A stretch of DNA of 64,000 nucleotides from Forficula auricularia (lineage: Eukaryota; Arthropoda; Insecta; Dermaptera; Forficulidae). Where the stretch lies: contig JALMQS010000085.1 in the NCBI GenBank assembly GCA_024734495.1, positions 15,724,048-15,788,047 of the forward strand, read 5' to 3'. Below the pieces are notes generated by a model, which was not told the DNA's origin, made no database searches, and saw only the letters and a program-made list of their open reading frames with translations. Positions 27,998 to 40,103 of the stretch are shown piece after piece; within the stretch, counting starts at the first letter, position 1; each line of letters starts with the position of its first letter. The translations under genes were made by a program, and so were the position numbers.

Positions 27998-28330
27998 CGT
28001 TAACCCGATCACATAGCTAAGTGCAGTGTCCTCTGATATGTATCCATCATTTCAATAGCAATCCGGTGTTGACACCTGGAGTGATTGCTCATAAGCAAAG
28101 CGAGCAGTTTCGGCAGCGGATTACAATGCACCTAAGCGAGGAACACGTCCTTCGGGAGAGAGCTGCAAAGCAAAGATGGGATGCTCTGTTCCTGTTCATT
28201 GGATCACTAGTGGATTTAGCACAATGATATACGAGGGCGAACCTATTAACGGTGACATAACAAAAGGACCCCGTGATATGTGGCCTGGTGTCATGTTCTC
28301 TCTCGAACCACTCCACATGCATAAATGCTT
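27998..28330. other. Unidentified GC-richer segment
   Basis: Base composition is clearly less AT-rich than its surroundings. Open frames of about 70 codons exist on both strands, but none shows a recognised motif and they overlap. It may be a degraded retroelement or viral-type relic, or an old exon. I cannot name it. Confidence 0.35.
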
Positions 28331-28639
28331 TTCAACAAAGTTTGTTCTTTAACTTTTATTAATGCACTGGAGAAGATCATTTGATAGGAATTCGAACAGC
28401 AATACGAACTCTTGCCTTCTTGTATTTCAAAAGTCGATATTTCAAATACAGTAAACTCCCGATTATCCGCGTTAATGGTGGGGAGAGGAGGCGGGGATAA
28501 TCCAAACTATTATTATCTATTTTTAAAATACAACATATTATCCATTTCTAAGGCAGACAATTATTTTAAAATGTTTAATGCTCATTATTATTAAGAAAAT
28601 CTCTGATTTTGGTTTATTTGCAGGAATCTTTTAATGCTT

Positions 28640-29070
28640 TTTACTTTATCCAATGCGAAGCATGGGTAAAGTATTGTAATCGGTCTCGCGGCAAGCGCGA
28701 CTTCAAAGGGTCCTCAGGTAAAGACTACGGAACCCATGGACTCAATTAATGTCACAAATTGTAGTATTCAATTAGGTTGAATTTTAGCACGTGACGGTTT
28801 TTCCAAAAATTACGTGGAGTCTCGTCGAGAGGCCAAAAAGTGCGATTTTTTCATTTAGTGCGTGCGGATGTATGGATGTATGTATGTTATCGTTTTTTTG
28901 GCCCACGATTTTTTCCACACCGTTGCACCGATTGAAATGAGATTGAAAACCTACCATTAGTTTAACAAAATGAAGCGCTGATTAGTTTTTGGTACATATC
29001 GGCCCACAAACATTAGTACTTTATTTCAGTACTTTTTTAGTTTTTTCTAAATATCTTGAAAATGACTTAA
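28640..29070 (-). repeat. Repeat family R2, reverse-oriented copy
   Basis: In this orientation it begins CTTTATCCAATGCGAAGCAT and GGGTAAAGTATTGTAATCGG, the terminal hairpin module, then TCGCGGCAAGCGCGACTTCA. It continues to TGGTACATATCGGCCCACAA. It is the mirror of 40740-41130. Confidence 0.8.
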
Positions 29071-29539
29071 CCAATTTTTTAATATCAGTTCGAATTTTTC
29101 AAAGATACAATTTATACTCGAATTCCCATGCAAGGATAATCCGTATACGGTTAATCGGGAGTTTATTGTATGTTAAAAAAAAATGTTTTTGTTTTACTTG
29201 AAAATCTTTTTAAGCGTTTCTTGGGGTGGGAGGGGGAGACCATTTTCCTAGCAAAAATAACAAAAGTTTTACCAAAGAGAATGGGAAAAAAATTAAGAAA
29301 AAAACATGGGCTGCCTCTTGGAGAATTAGGGTGAATGAGAAAATAAATAGGTGGGAATCCCAAAAAAATTTGACAATTTTTTTTTTTTAATTCAGTCGAA
29401 TTCAAGAGGAGCGCACCAGGAATATGCAGACCCTATGGATCTCGAAAGACCCTTGCATTTCGGAAGAGAAGGACAAATTAATCAAGCGCAAGGGTGGAGG
29501 TGTAAGTGTCTGTCTTGAAGGTTCGTAGGTTATAAATGT

Positions 29540-29945
29540 CGAGAAAGAAGAAGACCGGGGGAGAGTTCCAGTTCCTCAAAGTCATGGAGATCACGTATAA
29601 ACGTCCGGCATTTTTCCAATTTAACCGCGAAAGGGTGTTGTGAATCGGCAAATCGCGTACTACGAGAAAAGCATACTTTGGGAGGTATTACTGATTATAA
29701 CTCATCAGAGCACATACCGTGATAGTATCTATAAAATAGGAAAAACTTCTTGAATGAGCCAGCGAGTCGAGGGAGATGGTAAGTGTCGTCGGATGGTCAA
29801 TCAGCCTGATAGCTCGTTTCTGAACTCTATCTGTTCGTTTTCGCATGCAAGTCTTTTCTATATATTTATATTTCGTGAACGCTTTTATATGATATACGAG
29901 CCCCAGTCGAGAAACGCATCCTTAGAGAACAGAGGTAAGTATGCG
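29540..29945 (-). pseudogene. LINE reverse-transcriptase 3' fragment (Jockey-like, degenerate)
   Basis: On the minus strand, across several frames, the C-terminal region of a non-LTR retrotransposon polyprotein is readable: DRVQKRAIRLIDHPTT, then TISLDSLAHSR, then, after frame changes, FYRYYHGMCSDEL, VIPPKVCFSRSTRFADSQHP and FAVKLEKCRTFIRDLHD. These phrases are characteristic of the region after the RT domain. Stops and frameshifts show it is dead and 5'-truncated, as LINE copies usually are. A relative of its 3' end is at 62730-62950. Confidence 0.82.
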
Positions 29946-30206
29946 CTTTTCCTGTTTTTTTTACAGAGGTAATAATAAGGTTCCAAAATCATGTAAAATG
30001 TAAGTTAGTAATATTTGAACTCCTCCTACCAAACAAACCCCATATCATAAACACCGAATCCTTATTTTAAGTTTGAAGCTTCAAACCCTTGGACTTGCTA
30101 AAAATATTTCATTTTGATAATTGAAATTGAAATCTAAATATAAATGTGAAAGTAAAAAAGAGAGTAAGCTATGTCTGGTGGTTTGTTGATTAATTAATAA
30201 GATGTA

Positions 30207-31444
30207 CAGTAGGTGGCCAATTTATTATACTCAAATGATTTTTATCAAGTAAATTTATTTTATTCAAACTTTTCAAAAAATAATAAACAAATAACCCTTT
30301 TGGACTGGCCTGGTAACTCACCAGACCTCAACTCGATCGAAAATGTATGGGCGGCCCTAAAAAAAGCAATTTGCAAAGATAAACTAATTACTAGACCTCG
30401 GATTTCGCCCTATTTGCTTTTTTTTATTTATGATTTAAAATTTAGGCCAATATGATATCTATACGTTTCATGAAATTGCGAATAGAATAAGAGGCATTTG
30501 TTAGTGCCTATAATGCCTATTTTGCCCTATTCTGGGTGTTAGTGCCTATTTAATCTATAAATGCCTTTTTTAGTGCCTATTTTAACTAAAATTAGCAATT
30601 TCCATTTTTTACTATCTAAATTTAAAAGTTTTTTTGAATTATTAAGAAAATATTCCGAAATAATTATTTATCGAGCCGCTAGGCAGGGGCAGGGTCAACT
30701 AGGACACCCAAAAATCGAAAAGTGGACCATTTTTAATAGCTTGTTCCGAACTTGAAGTAACAAATAGTTCAACAATTGCTAGAGCAATTCGCAAAGTATT
30801 ATTAAGTTTCAATTTCCTTGTCTCCTAAAAATGTTATGTATTGTCCTTTTCTTAATGGGAACTTGCATTATATTTGTACAGATAAAATCCTGTGGCCAGC
30901 AGAAAATAATGATGAAAATTTTTTGGTATTACAGACAAACCGCTTACTCAATATTTTTATTTTATTTTCAAATGCTTCTTTGTTCTTAAAATGAATTTTG
31001 AATAAGGGCCTATTTTTACTTCAAATGCCTTTATAAGAGCCTATATTTGTATTTTTAGTGCTTAGTTGCTTGCCTATTTTAAAGATTTTTAGTAATAAGC
31101 ACATATAAATCCGAGCCCTACTAATTACTAACAAAAGGGACTTGATAGAAAATATTATTAAAGCATGGCACAATACACATGGACTTCAAGAAATAGCCAA
31201 AAAATGCCAGCATATGCCGCCGCGCATACAAAATGCGATTGCCCGAAAGGGAGGATTCACTAAATATTGAAATTGTATTTTGAATTGTATTTGTATTATT
31301 GAATTTGTATTGTCCTGAGCTAATAAACCTAACAAGATAAAAATTGAAACGATATTATGAGTTGAATAGTAAGCTAAACCATTAAAAACGTATGAAAGAT
31401 AGAATTTTTCTAATGAGTATAATATGTAATTTGGCCACCCATTG
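30207..31444 (+). mobile_element. Tc1-like DNA transposon relic, internally deleted and interrupted
   Basis: TIRs CAGTAGGTGGCCAATTTATT and its diverged inverse (AATTTGGCCACCCATTG) are flanked by TA on both sides (30205-30206 and 31445-31446). The transposase C-terminus is readable: LLDWPGNSPDLNSIENVW with the catalytic Glu, AALKKAICKDKLIT, then, beyond an insertion, NKRDLIENIIKAWHNTHG and KCQHMPPRIQNAIARKGG, then a stop. It is far too short for an intact Tc1 element. The insertion occupies 30394-31119. Confidence 0.88.
30394..31119. mobile_element. TIR element inserted into the Tc1-like relic
   Basis: Its ends are CTCGGATTT and AAATCCGAG(CCC). The host sequence ACTAATTACTA is present on both sides (30383-30393 and 31120-31130), a target-site duplication that restores the transposase frame when removed. 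Near both ends short phrases GTGCCTATTTT and ATGCCTATTTT recur. A second copy starts at 63209. The superfamily is uncertain; the duplication is longer than the 8 bp usual for hAT, perhaps by chance extension. Confidence 0.8.
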
Positions 31445-31445
31445 T

Positions 31446-31917
31446 AGGTATTTAGGCCAAGTGGAGATAAATGGGGATCTATTCGAAGCTACCTGGCGGT
31501 CGACCACAAGGCACTCTCCTAGTACTCTAGCAGACATTGCTCAGGCGATGGGGCTATTTCCTTTTATTGATAGCCTATATCAATCTTCCTGTATGCACTG
31601 ACAAATTGAGCTTCTCGCCTTTCCCTGTCTTTCCCTCGGCCTGCGCATTACAATCAATAATTATTTACTATTGATAATCAAAAGTTTTTTAATCTTCACA
31701 CAATTGTTACCTTATAGGAAAATTACTTAATCCATCCAATTGATTCATTTCCCATATTATTTCCATTATATTTATTACATTATTCAGAGGACACCCCCCT
31801 CCTCTTCCCTCTTTTATTTATTCATATAAATTTAACAACCATGCTATTCTCGGTAAATATATTTCACTTTTAAAATAGAAAGAATATAAAGTAAGAAATA
31901 TTAAATAATTATTGACT
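31446..31917. other. Flank with no recognised gene
   Basis: Around 31440-31620 the sequence is less AT-rich and open in one plus-strand frame (YLGQVEINGDLFEATWRST), followed by a stop. No family was recognised, and whether it is a relic or chance cannot be told. Confidence 0.3.
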
Positions 31918-32035
31918 GGATATTGATGAGGCAGTCGGAAAAAAGAAGAAGATAATTTATACTATCTTTTTATTCATAAGTCGACGTTTTGGAGGCTATT
32001 CCCTCCTTCTTCAGGGTTTTGAAACAAAAGAAAGA
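31918..32035 (-). repeat. Single arm of the GAGGCAGTCC repeat
   Basis: It starts TGGATATTGATGAGGCAGTC and ends at TTCAGGGTTTTGAAACAAAA. It contains a degraded hammerhead-like core on the minus strand (CTGAAGA, hairpin, then CAAAAC in place of GAAAC). The other arm is absent. Confidence 0.75.
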
Positions 32036-32289
32036 AATTTTTTTAATTATTTATAAAATATATGATAAAACAAACAAAGTCAAGAAGCCTCAATGAAATA
32101 TCTAAATAATTAAAGAATTTGCGACAAAATGAGATGCATTTGGGGTCAAAAAAGACCCCAACAGTACAGCAGGGTTAAGGGTGTATGTACCAGTGGCGTG
32201 CGGTCCATGGATGCTGTGGATGCGGGGGATCCCTAAAATTTCAAAATGTCAAGAGTATTTTCATACCGTGTCATATATGAATGTAATGT

Positions 32290-32520
32290 AGCTTTATTTC
32301 AAAATTATTGGATAAAAAATACTTGGTAGGTTTCACATTAAGATATAAAAAATAAAACTAATTTATTTTTGGATAATCTTTAATCTCGATATATATATAT
32401 ATTTCGGGTGAGTAATTATTCGTTTTATTTTTTATATCTTAATGTGAAACCTACCAAGTATTTTTTTCCAATAATTTTAAAACATGTTTCACCAAGTACC
32501 AACACCAAATTCCTTAAAAA
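32290..32520. repeat. Fold-back element, TACTTGGTAGGTTTCAC arms
   Basis: Arms AATACTTGGTAGGTTTCACA at 32318 and the inverse near 32448-32467 surround ATATATTTCGGGTGAGTAA. Its outer end GTTTCACCAAGTACCAACAC matches a partial copy at 56515-56600. Confidence 0.75.
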
Positions 32521-32573
32521 CTAGCTTTATTTCGCTTTGCTTTAATTAAAAATTTATGGAACTTTTCAACTTG

Positions 32574-32690
32574 AAGGAGACAATAAAAGAGTGTCTCTTC
32601 TGCTGGAATTATAAATTTTATTTATTTATAATCGTTGTAAATAAATAAAATTTATAATTACAGCAGAAGACACTCTTTTATTGTCTTCTT
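32574..32690. repeat. Short hairpin element, GGAGACAATAAAAGAGTGTC
   Basis: A near-perfect inverted repeat of about 50 bp per arm, with a small centre (ATAATCGTTGTAAATAAAT). A single arm of the same sequence is at 11116-11150, next to another hammerhead-like core. Confidence 0.8.
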
Positions 32691-33316
32691 CAATATATAA
32701 AAATTCTGCTACCCTCGGCACAAAAACTTTCAATTTAACGAACTTTTTAACGTTAACAAATTAAAATTTTTTCCAGATATACTATTTGAATCAATCTTAT
32801 TTAAAATAGTTTGATTTTTAGGAGGTTAAAAAGTGAATTACTTTACATATAATAGACGCCTGATTTTCATTTAAAATCTACAAATTGTATGAAAAAATTA
32901 ATCTTGAAAGATTATTTGACAGAAGTTTTTGATTTAATAGAATTAATTTGCACTATTACCTTCCACTAGCAAAAGATCAGTGTCATCTGTTAAATAAATT
33001 AAAAGAATTACCAGAAGTAGCCAAAGTAAAGTGAAGACTATCCCAATTGAAAAAATCGAACGTTAAATTTGAAAAATAACGAAAAATTCTATAATGCGGT
33101 TATCGATGATTTTAAAAAAATTGGTACAGCATCCCCTGGTAGAAAAGAAACCACCCGCCACTGGTATGTACCACTCTGTTTTTCACAGCCGTAAGTCTCA
33201 GAGCTACACGAAATTGGAAACATAAGCAAGATATGGGGTAGAAAGTGTAGAGCAAGCTTATGACTGTAATTGGAACAACGGAAGTTGACATTTACATGAA
33301 AGACTTTTCGTTTTTT

Positions 33317-33977
33317 AACCGACTTCAAAAAAAGGAGGAGGTTCTCTATTCGACTGATTTTTTTTTTGTGCCTATGTTACCTCATATCTCCGCCAATTGT
33401 TAACCGATTTTGAAAAAATTTTTGCATTGAAACCAATGCAAAAAAATTTTTCGGTCTACCTTCCGATTGGTCCCATTTTTTTTCATAGGTATTAGACCTT
33501 TTTTGTTAGGTTTGCTCATGCCTTACTTCTTTGTTTATGAACCGATTTCGATGATTCTTTTTTTATTGGAAAGGGGGTATCTTAGGGATGGTGTCATATT
33601 AATTTGGTCAAGTTCTGATGATTTGATCACTATTAATAACATCACTTGAAAAGAGAAAAATAAAAATAATTTTTAAGAAAAAAATAAAACCGACTTCAAA
33701 AAAATTAAATGCAACAAATAAAATACACTAAAAGGTATAAAATAATTATTAACTTATTTAGTTAAACTAAACTACGAAATATTAACATGAAATTACTTTT
33801 TTAAGTCGGTGCCAAAGATATACCTTTTATGAATCGCATTGGCACCGAGTACAAAAAGTAATTTCATGTATTAACATAAATAATATTTCGTAGTTTAGTT
33901 GTAACTAAATAAGTTAATAATTATTTTATACCTTTTAGTGTATTTTGTTTGTTGCATTTAATTTTTTGAAGTCGGTT
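33317..33977. mobile_element. TIR element with AACCGACTTC ends, copy 2
   Basis: Same structure as 16916-17637: identical ends, the GGAGGAGGTTCTCTATTCGA block at the left, and a right-hand palindrome with TTTAGTTAAACTAAAC. The palindrome centre is shorter than in copy 1, so the centre is where the copies differ most. Confidence 0.82.
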
Positions 33978-34034
33978 TTTTTTTTAAATTATTATGATTT
34001 TCTCAAAAACGGCTCTAAAGATTTTTTTTAATGG

Positions 34035-34615
34035 TAGGGGAGACCGGGACAAGTTTTCAAACTTTTTATATTTTTATTTTTGTATTTTTTATTTTAATCT
34101 TTTTTGAAGTAAACAGGATATCATTGCATTCCCAATACCTTTATCTACAAACTAGCACAATTATTTTTCAAAAAAGTAAATATAGTTTTTGACAGCAAAT
34201 GGTTAAGTCTGATCATGTGAAGTTGGAAAATGTGCCCCGTATGCTGGGCAAGTTTTCCAGCCTACTAAAAATGTACGTGGTCAAATTTTCCAACTATACT
34301 TTAAATGGTAAAATACAGGTAATAAATATTGCTTGTTAATTAATATGTATTTTTTTATTGTAAACTAATAAGGCATAATAATAGAACATGCCCCGTATGC
34401 TTTTGGAAAACTTGCCTCGCCGCTATTTTGGAACTTTGACACTACCCTGTAAGTTATTTGCAAGACAAATGCATATAACTAAAACTTTCGTAGATGATGG
34501 GTGCTGTGTTGCTACTTCAACCAGTTGGCTCGCCTGGGTCATTTAGCTGCTTATTTAAAAACTAAAGCGAGTTGGAAAATGTGTCCCTATGGAAAATGTG
34601 CCCCGGTCTCCCCTA
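34035..34615. mobile_element. TIR element with TAGGGGAGACCGGG ends
   Basis: TIRs TAGGGGAGACCGGGACAAGT and its inverse (CCCCGGTCTCCCCTA). The inside repeats variants of GTTGGAAAATGTGCCCC and CAAGTTTTCC in both directions. TA follows both ends. No transposase is present, so it is non-autonomous. Confidence 0.82.
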
Positions 34616-34675
34616 TATGATAAAATGAGTAATTTTCGTTGATAAATCTCTTGATTAAAGCTTTTTCCAAAACTA

Positions 34676-35262
34676 TAGGGTGACCACGAGAAACATTTAC
34701 GTTTTAGAAATAAAAAAACAATATTAATTTTCAAGATACTATTTATTTAACTTAAGTTACATAGTTGTGGTTATACGCCATTTACTTTACGTAGAGAAAA
34801 TGATATCAGGAAGGTGACGTCCTTCTTCCCTGAGGCAATTTTCTATTCTGTCCAGAAGCTCCTCCACAGGTCCTGACAGGTCACCTGATTTCAAGATTTG
34901 GAGATGTGCACTGGCCTCCTCGATCTCCGGACCTTAACATGTGTGATTTTTATTTGTGGGGACATTTGAAAGAGCAAGTTTATCGACATAAACCCCGTAC
35001 TTTAGATGACTTGAAAGCGGCGATACTTACTGAGGTGGCGTTGATCACTGAGGATACACTGGAACGAGTGTGGAGGAGCTTCCAGGACAGAATAGAAAAT
35101 TGCCTCAGGGAAGAAGGACGTCACCTTCCTGACATCATTTTCTCTACGTAAAGTAAATGGCGTATAACCACAACTATGTAACTTAAGTTAAATAAATAGT
35201 ATCTTGAAAATTAATATTGTTTTTTATTTCTAAAAACGTAAATGTTTCTCATGGTCACCCTG
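34676..35262 (+). mobile_element. Tc1/mariner-superfamily relic whose 3' end is copied as an inverted arm
   Basis: TIR core GGGTGACCA at both ends next to TA. Plus-strand codons from about 34903 read MHWPPRSPDLNMCDFYLWGH, then LKEQVYRHKPRTLDDLKAAI and a tail to FST and a stop at 35151, the C-terminus of a transposase with the last acidic catalytic residue. The left arm (34676 to about 34865) is the reverse complement of the last roughly 190 bp including the end of this coding sequence. Everything 5' of the final acidic motif is missing. Confidence 0.85.
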
Positions 35263-36530
35263 TAAATATATTTTTCGAAGACCAAAGGCAATTGACAATC
35301 TTTTGAAATGGAGACTTCTCGTTTACCTAAAATCAATGATAATTGTTTGGCTAGTCAATCGGCATTTATTTAGCTACAAATAAGATCCAATCCAGTTTTC
35401 CAATTAACTCTTCCATGAGCAGTCAAATTTTCTTCCGAAACCATGCACAGTAAAACAAAATTAGTACTTGTCATTGGATTCAATTATCAGACTAACTTTC
35501 GCCAAGTAAATATTTAGAAGTGTTTGCGTGAGTTGTGAAGCTAAACAGACTGATTTTCTATTGGGCCTATCTTCATTTTGTATGCGATCCTCCTCGGTTC
35601 TCTCTCCTTGGCAAAATCGTTTCTCTCTTGGCCACTCCCTAAAAACAACCATTGATTCTAGAATGCATTTCGTCACACGAACAGGAAAATTTCCTTAGTA
35701 AATACAAAGTCTATTGAAATTCGCACCAGATAATCAAAATAACACATATGACAATTTTTTTAATACGCTTCGCTCTGTATTTTTTATTTTAATTATTGTT
35801 TAATTTAATCATCCACATGTTTTGTTTTGATTAAACCACGTGATTCATTTTTATGAACCACCTGTTAATAATTACTTTAATTAAAAAACCTATCAAAATA
35901 TTAAAAAAAAGGACCTGATTATATAATATGTATTTTGAAATAAATTCTTGGTTATTTTTTATTCTAATAAATGAATAGTTCTTTATAAAACAATTAAAAA
36001 CCGTTTATTAGTTGGTAATTCAAATGTTTCGGGAGAAAAATATGTATTTAAAATATTTGTTAAAAATGGCTCTTTGAGAAAAATAAATATGTTCAGCTCA
36101 TTGTGTGGATACAAAAGGGAAAGAAAAACTTTTAAGAACAAAAATTTAGCATTCTTTTATCTGTGAATAATTACTTTGATTAAGAAAAAAAACTATCAGA
36201 TTAAAGTTACAGATAGATTTGTCGACCCCAATACCCCTGAAAGCGTGATTTTGTGATTTTCATCGAAATCGTTTGAGCCATTTTCGAGAAACTGATTCTT
36301 TATTAGTAAGAATTCCTCATTTAATAATAATAATAATAGTCCCGATTTAAAAATTATTCTTATTTAATTAATAATAGCGAAAATTTAAGAATTTATTAAA
36401 AATAGATTCAAACATTTTAACCGCTCACAGAGGCATAAATTACCACGTTATTAATTTTATGAATCTTTTAAAGGAAAAAGACTAATCAATAAATTTAAGT
36501 AAAATTGTAATCATTGTTAATATTGTACAC
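35263..36530. other. Intergenic DNA without recognised element
   Basis: AT-rich. A less AT-rich patch at about 35460-35690 is open on the minus strand (REWPREKRFCQGERTEEDR) but shows no known motif. An (AAT)n run lies at 36325-36340. Confidence 0.4.
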
Positions 36531-36974
36531 CAGAGGTCCTCAAACGGTGCGCCGCGACGCCCCGAGGCCTCATTCACAAAGCTTCATAATTAATTGAAGA
36601 AAGACATTTGGCCTAACACAAAAAACAAAGTGAGAAGCTAAAAATGTATTTATTATTTATTTTAATCTCTTGCTTACGATTAGACATACTTTTGCTTTAT
36701 TGCCTAATTTGTAAATTTCTTATCTGTGGAAAGAGGGGGGCCCTCCTGCTCGGCCAAATAAATAATTTATAATAGGGCGCCATGGTGCCCTATTATACTT
36801 ACTACTTACTTACGATGGTCAAATCGCTCTTGTAGAGCTCGAGTATCACACGAGAGGCTCGAGCTCTATAAGGGCGATTTGGCCATCGTAATAAGTAGTA
36901 AGTATAATAGGGCGGCATGGAAAAATTTTAATTTAAAAAAGGCGCCGTGGATCAGAAAAGTTTGGGAACCCCTG
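36531..36974. mobile_element. hAT-type MITE
   Basis: The ends CAGAGGTCCTCAAACGGTGC and GGAACCCCTG (inverse of the left end) follow the hAT pattern CAGNGGTTCCCAAACTTTT. Flanking 8-bp duplications differ by one base (TTGTACAC left, TTATACAC right). The centre holds a GC-rich hairpin (GATGGTCAAATCGCTCTTGT and its inverse, 36813-36893). No transposase. Confidence 0.88.
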
Positions 36975-37139
36975 TTATACACAATTATTAAAAAACTGAA
37001 CATTCTATTTCTATTATCCAAGAAATAGAATGGATAATTCTATTAGTACTAATAGATATTTGTTTTCATGAAGTTGAAATGTTTACTGATCTTCACGTTT
37101 CATTATCCCATGAGTCAATAAGTGTTTTTCACTATTGCT

Positions 37140-37625
37140 ATAATTTGTTATCATAATTCTTTTTCGCTAGCAGAACACCGGCCAATTCGGATATATTCTA
37201 CTACATCTGTCTTTTTGCTTTTGTGTTGAGATTGCCCTTATAGCTGATAACAGCAAACAAAAAGGAGAGAAGAGAAAGAACGCCCTTCTGAATCCAACCA
37301 AAACCAGTAGCTCCCTCGAAAGCCACAGGGCTGCTCCTGACAGCCAATTATGTAAAACAGCGAGGGAGAAGTACTCTACAGTACAAAACATCACTATGAC
37401 TTGGCATCCCTTGCTACAGGCTCAAATGCTCCATCGCTAGGACAATGGACCCCAAGATATCTCCAATCGGTTTTAGGTGTACCAATTGGAAATCATATCC
37501 GTTCCTTCAAGTTTAGCCCAATAACTCAAGATGTGCCATATGCATTCCAAAGATTTATTAATATTATCTCTTTTATTAGATCAAGAGTTTATAAGGACCA
37601 TATTCGTTAGAAAAAAGATTCAATG
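37140..37625. other. Unidentified segment with open frames
   Basis: A plus-strand frame at 37401-37610 reads SNAPSLGQWTPRYLQSVLGV and PITQDVPYAFQRFI; a minus-strand frame covers 37167-37394. Composition is richer in GC than the flanks. No motif or family was recognised; it could be part of a worn retroelement. Confidence 0.3.
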
Positions 37626-37779
37626 AATGGTTCATATTATATATTTATAACACATCAAAAAATTAAATTAAAAATAATTTTTTGGGGAAATTTAGGATTG
37701 TTTGAGGAGAATTGAACTACTCACTATTTGGAATATTGTTTTTATGTGATAATCTTATAATATTAAACGAGCAATTCTT

Positions 37780-38216
37780 GTATATATAGAATCGGTTTCT
37801 CGAAAACTGCTCTAACGATTTCAATAAAAATTGGAGTACTTATCAAGTGTCATGAGTTATTAGTCGTGTATAAATTTTAATCCGATTGAAATAAAGGAAG
37901 GGGGTGTAAATTAGTCATGTCGCAAAATAAATATTTTAATCGTTCATATCTCGTCTTCGGTAAGTCGCAGAGCCTTGAAAATTGAAACTTAAGCTATCTA
38001 AAGGCTACAAGAAGTACCACAAGATTTTGGCTAAAATAGAGGTTTCGGAAGTTGACATTTACATGAAAGATTTTTCGTTTTTGTTTTGGTTTTCTCAAAA
38101 ACCGAACTAACGATTTTTTTTTAAATTGGTGTAGCTACTTATCAAGTATCATGAGTTATTGAGCTATTTAGAGAAAAAAGGTTCGGGTCTTATCTTATTA
38201 TATTAAACGAGCAATT

Positions 38217-38269
<53 letters not shown>

Positions 38270-38290
38270 TTATAGAATCGGTTTCTCGAA
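37780..38290. repeat. Interspersed repeat with AACGAGCAATTCTT start
   Basis: It begins AATATTAAACGAGCAATTCT and GGTTTCTCGAAAACTGCTCT, then AAATTAGTCATGTCGCAAAA and TAAGTCGCAGAGCC. It restarts with a second AACGAGCAATTCTT at 38203 followed by a TA run. A copy lies at 42240-42760 and a fragment at 25200-25300. Confidence 0.75.
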
Positions 38291-40103
38291 AAGGGCTCTA
38301 ACGATTTGGATGAAATTCACGGGTTAGGGGTTTTTTGTGTTGACAATTCGATCTGTCACGGTCTCATCTTCGGTTAAGTTGTTTTTGATGGGTTTTTTGT
38401 TAATTGAAATAATTATTCACAGGTGGTTGTTTGGATAAAAATTTATAATTACATTTTTTTCAATTTTCTTTTAATAAAATTAATTGTTTTTTTTGTTTTA
38501 AATTCCACTAATAGATCATTACAAATATTATTATCATATATTAGAATTTGCCAATTTAATTAATTAAAGGTATTTTTCTATAAAATAATTTATTAGAATA
38601 TCAATTTCATTCTCTTAAAAAATCCGACAATTCGAAGGATCGTACCTCTTTCTTCAGGATTTAAAAGGGTCAACGAAAGAAACTCGGTGTAGGTATATTA
38701 ATATTATATTTAATTGAAATTACATTCAAAACTTTATGCCCAATGATAGTCACTAGCGGGTGTAAATATTGGTAAAAATATAAATTAAGTTTTATTTCAA
38801 TTTTATTTTATTTTGGCTCCGATTAAAAATCGACCTTTTTATCTGAATTTAAAATTAAAAAATAATATTAATACATCACTTTTAACTGAATCAAAAAATT
38901 ACCGATCATCGCTCGGTATTCTAGGTACTTATTTTTATATGATGTAACACTAAATTTATGCATGTATTTGTTTTTTTCTAAGTGGGCTACTAGTCCGTGT
39001 GTTTGTCAAATAAATAAATAATAAAATATATCACTTCAAAAGGATTACGATCGCCATAGAAGGTTTCACTTCTGCAGTGTGGTTTTAAGCATACACAACT
39101 ATTTATTTATAGGAACTTTGTAAACTACTAGTGTTTTCTTTTCTTTTTTTTTTGCTTTCGTTCAGGAGAAAGAGTTCTCTCATCCTCCATTTCTGTTTTT
39201 TTCGGCAGTTTTTGCTTTATTAGTGAATATATTGCACTACGAGAAGGCATTTTGTGTCGAAAAGGAAAGTATACAGTCTATTCCTGGCTCGAATTAAAAT
39301 TCTACCCGAATTTCGACCAAATCGATCAATGAATGTATACGACACAATTGCAAAGTTAGACGTGCGCGTCCCGAATGCCAAATATTTCCAGTTATGAATA
39401 TTTCCTGAGTAAAAACGCAAGAGATGCGACGTGAGTCCCCCTAAAAAGACTTGAAAAGCAAGCCACAAGGGGTTTACGGAAGAAAACTCTCACTTCAGGA
39501 TAGACAACTTGCCATTCAAATGACAATACGTCATTTGAAACTTTTATCGAATTTAAAGAACCTTTAGAAAATAATTTTGCTGCTATTGAATTAAAATGCG
39601 GAGTGATCCTTTTGCAGGTTCATAATCATGTACGTATAGTAGAACGATTAACTGGCAGGGTTTTTTATTGGCATAAAAGAAAGCAAAGGGCAGGAAAAGT
39701 AAAAAGTGTAACAAAAATGGGTTCATAAGATTTCACTCAGCCCCCTAACTGGGAATTTTAATTTTAAATTAAAAAATAAATTTTATTATTATTTAATTGG
39801 AGTTTTTAGGAAGAATCAAATGAGTAGGTACTTAAAAATAGTAATAGTAATATTTTTGTTCATTATGATGTAAAGTGATAGTACAAAAAAATCAAGCCTA
39901 AAGTTAAATATTTAATGGTCGCCCGAAAACGTAAAACATGAATCTCTAAAAAAATGTTAAATAATTCTTGAGCTACCTTTAAAAATTCACATTTTGAGCT
40001 GAAATATTTTGGTCGTTATTTTTATTGTTTTAAATAAAAGTTTTCGAAAAAGAAAAAAAAATATTTTTACATTTTTGAGATTTTCAAAATCCTTCAGCGA
40101 CCT
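38291..40103. other. AT-rich DNA without recognised gene
   Basis: A worn hammerhead-like core occurs on the minus strand near 38620-38660. A minus-strand frame at 39220-39468 is open for 82 codons without a known motif. Nothing else could be supported. Confidence 0.4.

Noticed and set aside
28021..28322. Missing Fur2 signal-peptide/prodomain exon in the GC-richer island
   Set aside because: Neither strand shows the prodomain pattern or a fitting phase-0 donor; I could not place the first Fur2 exons anywhere in the window.
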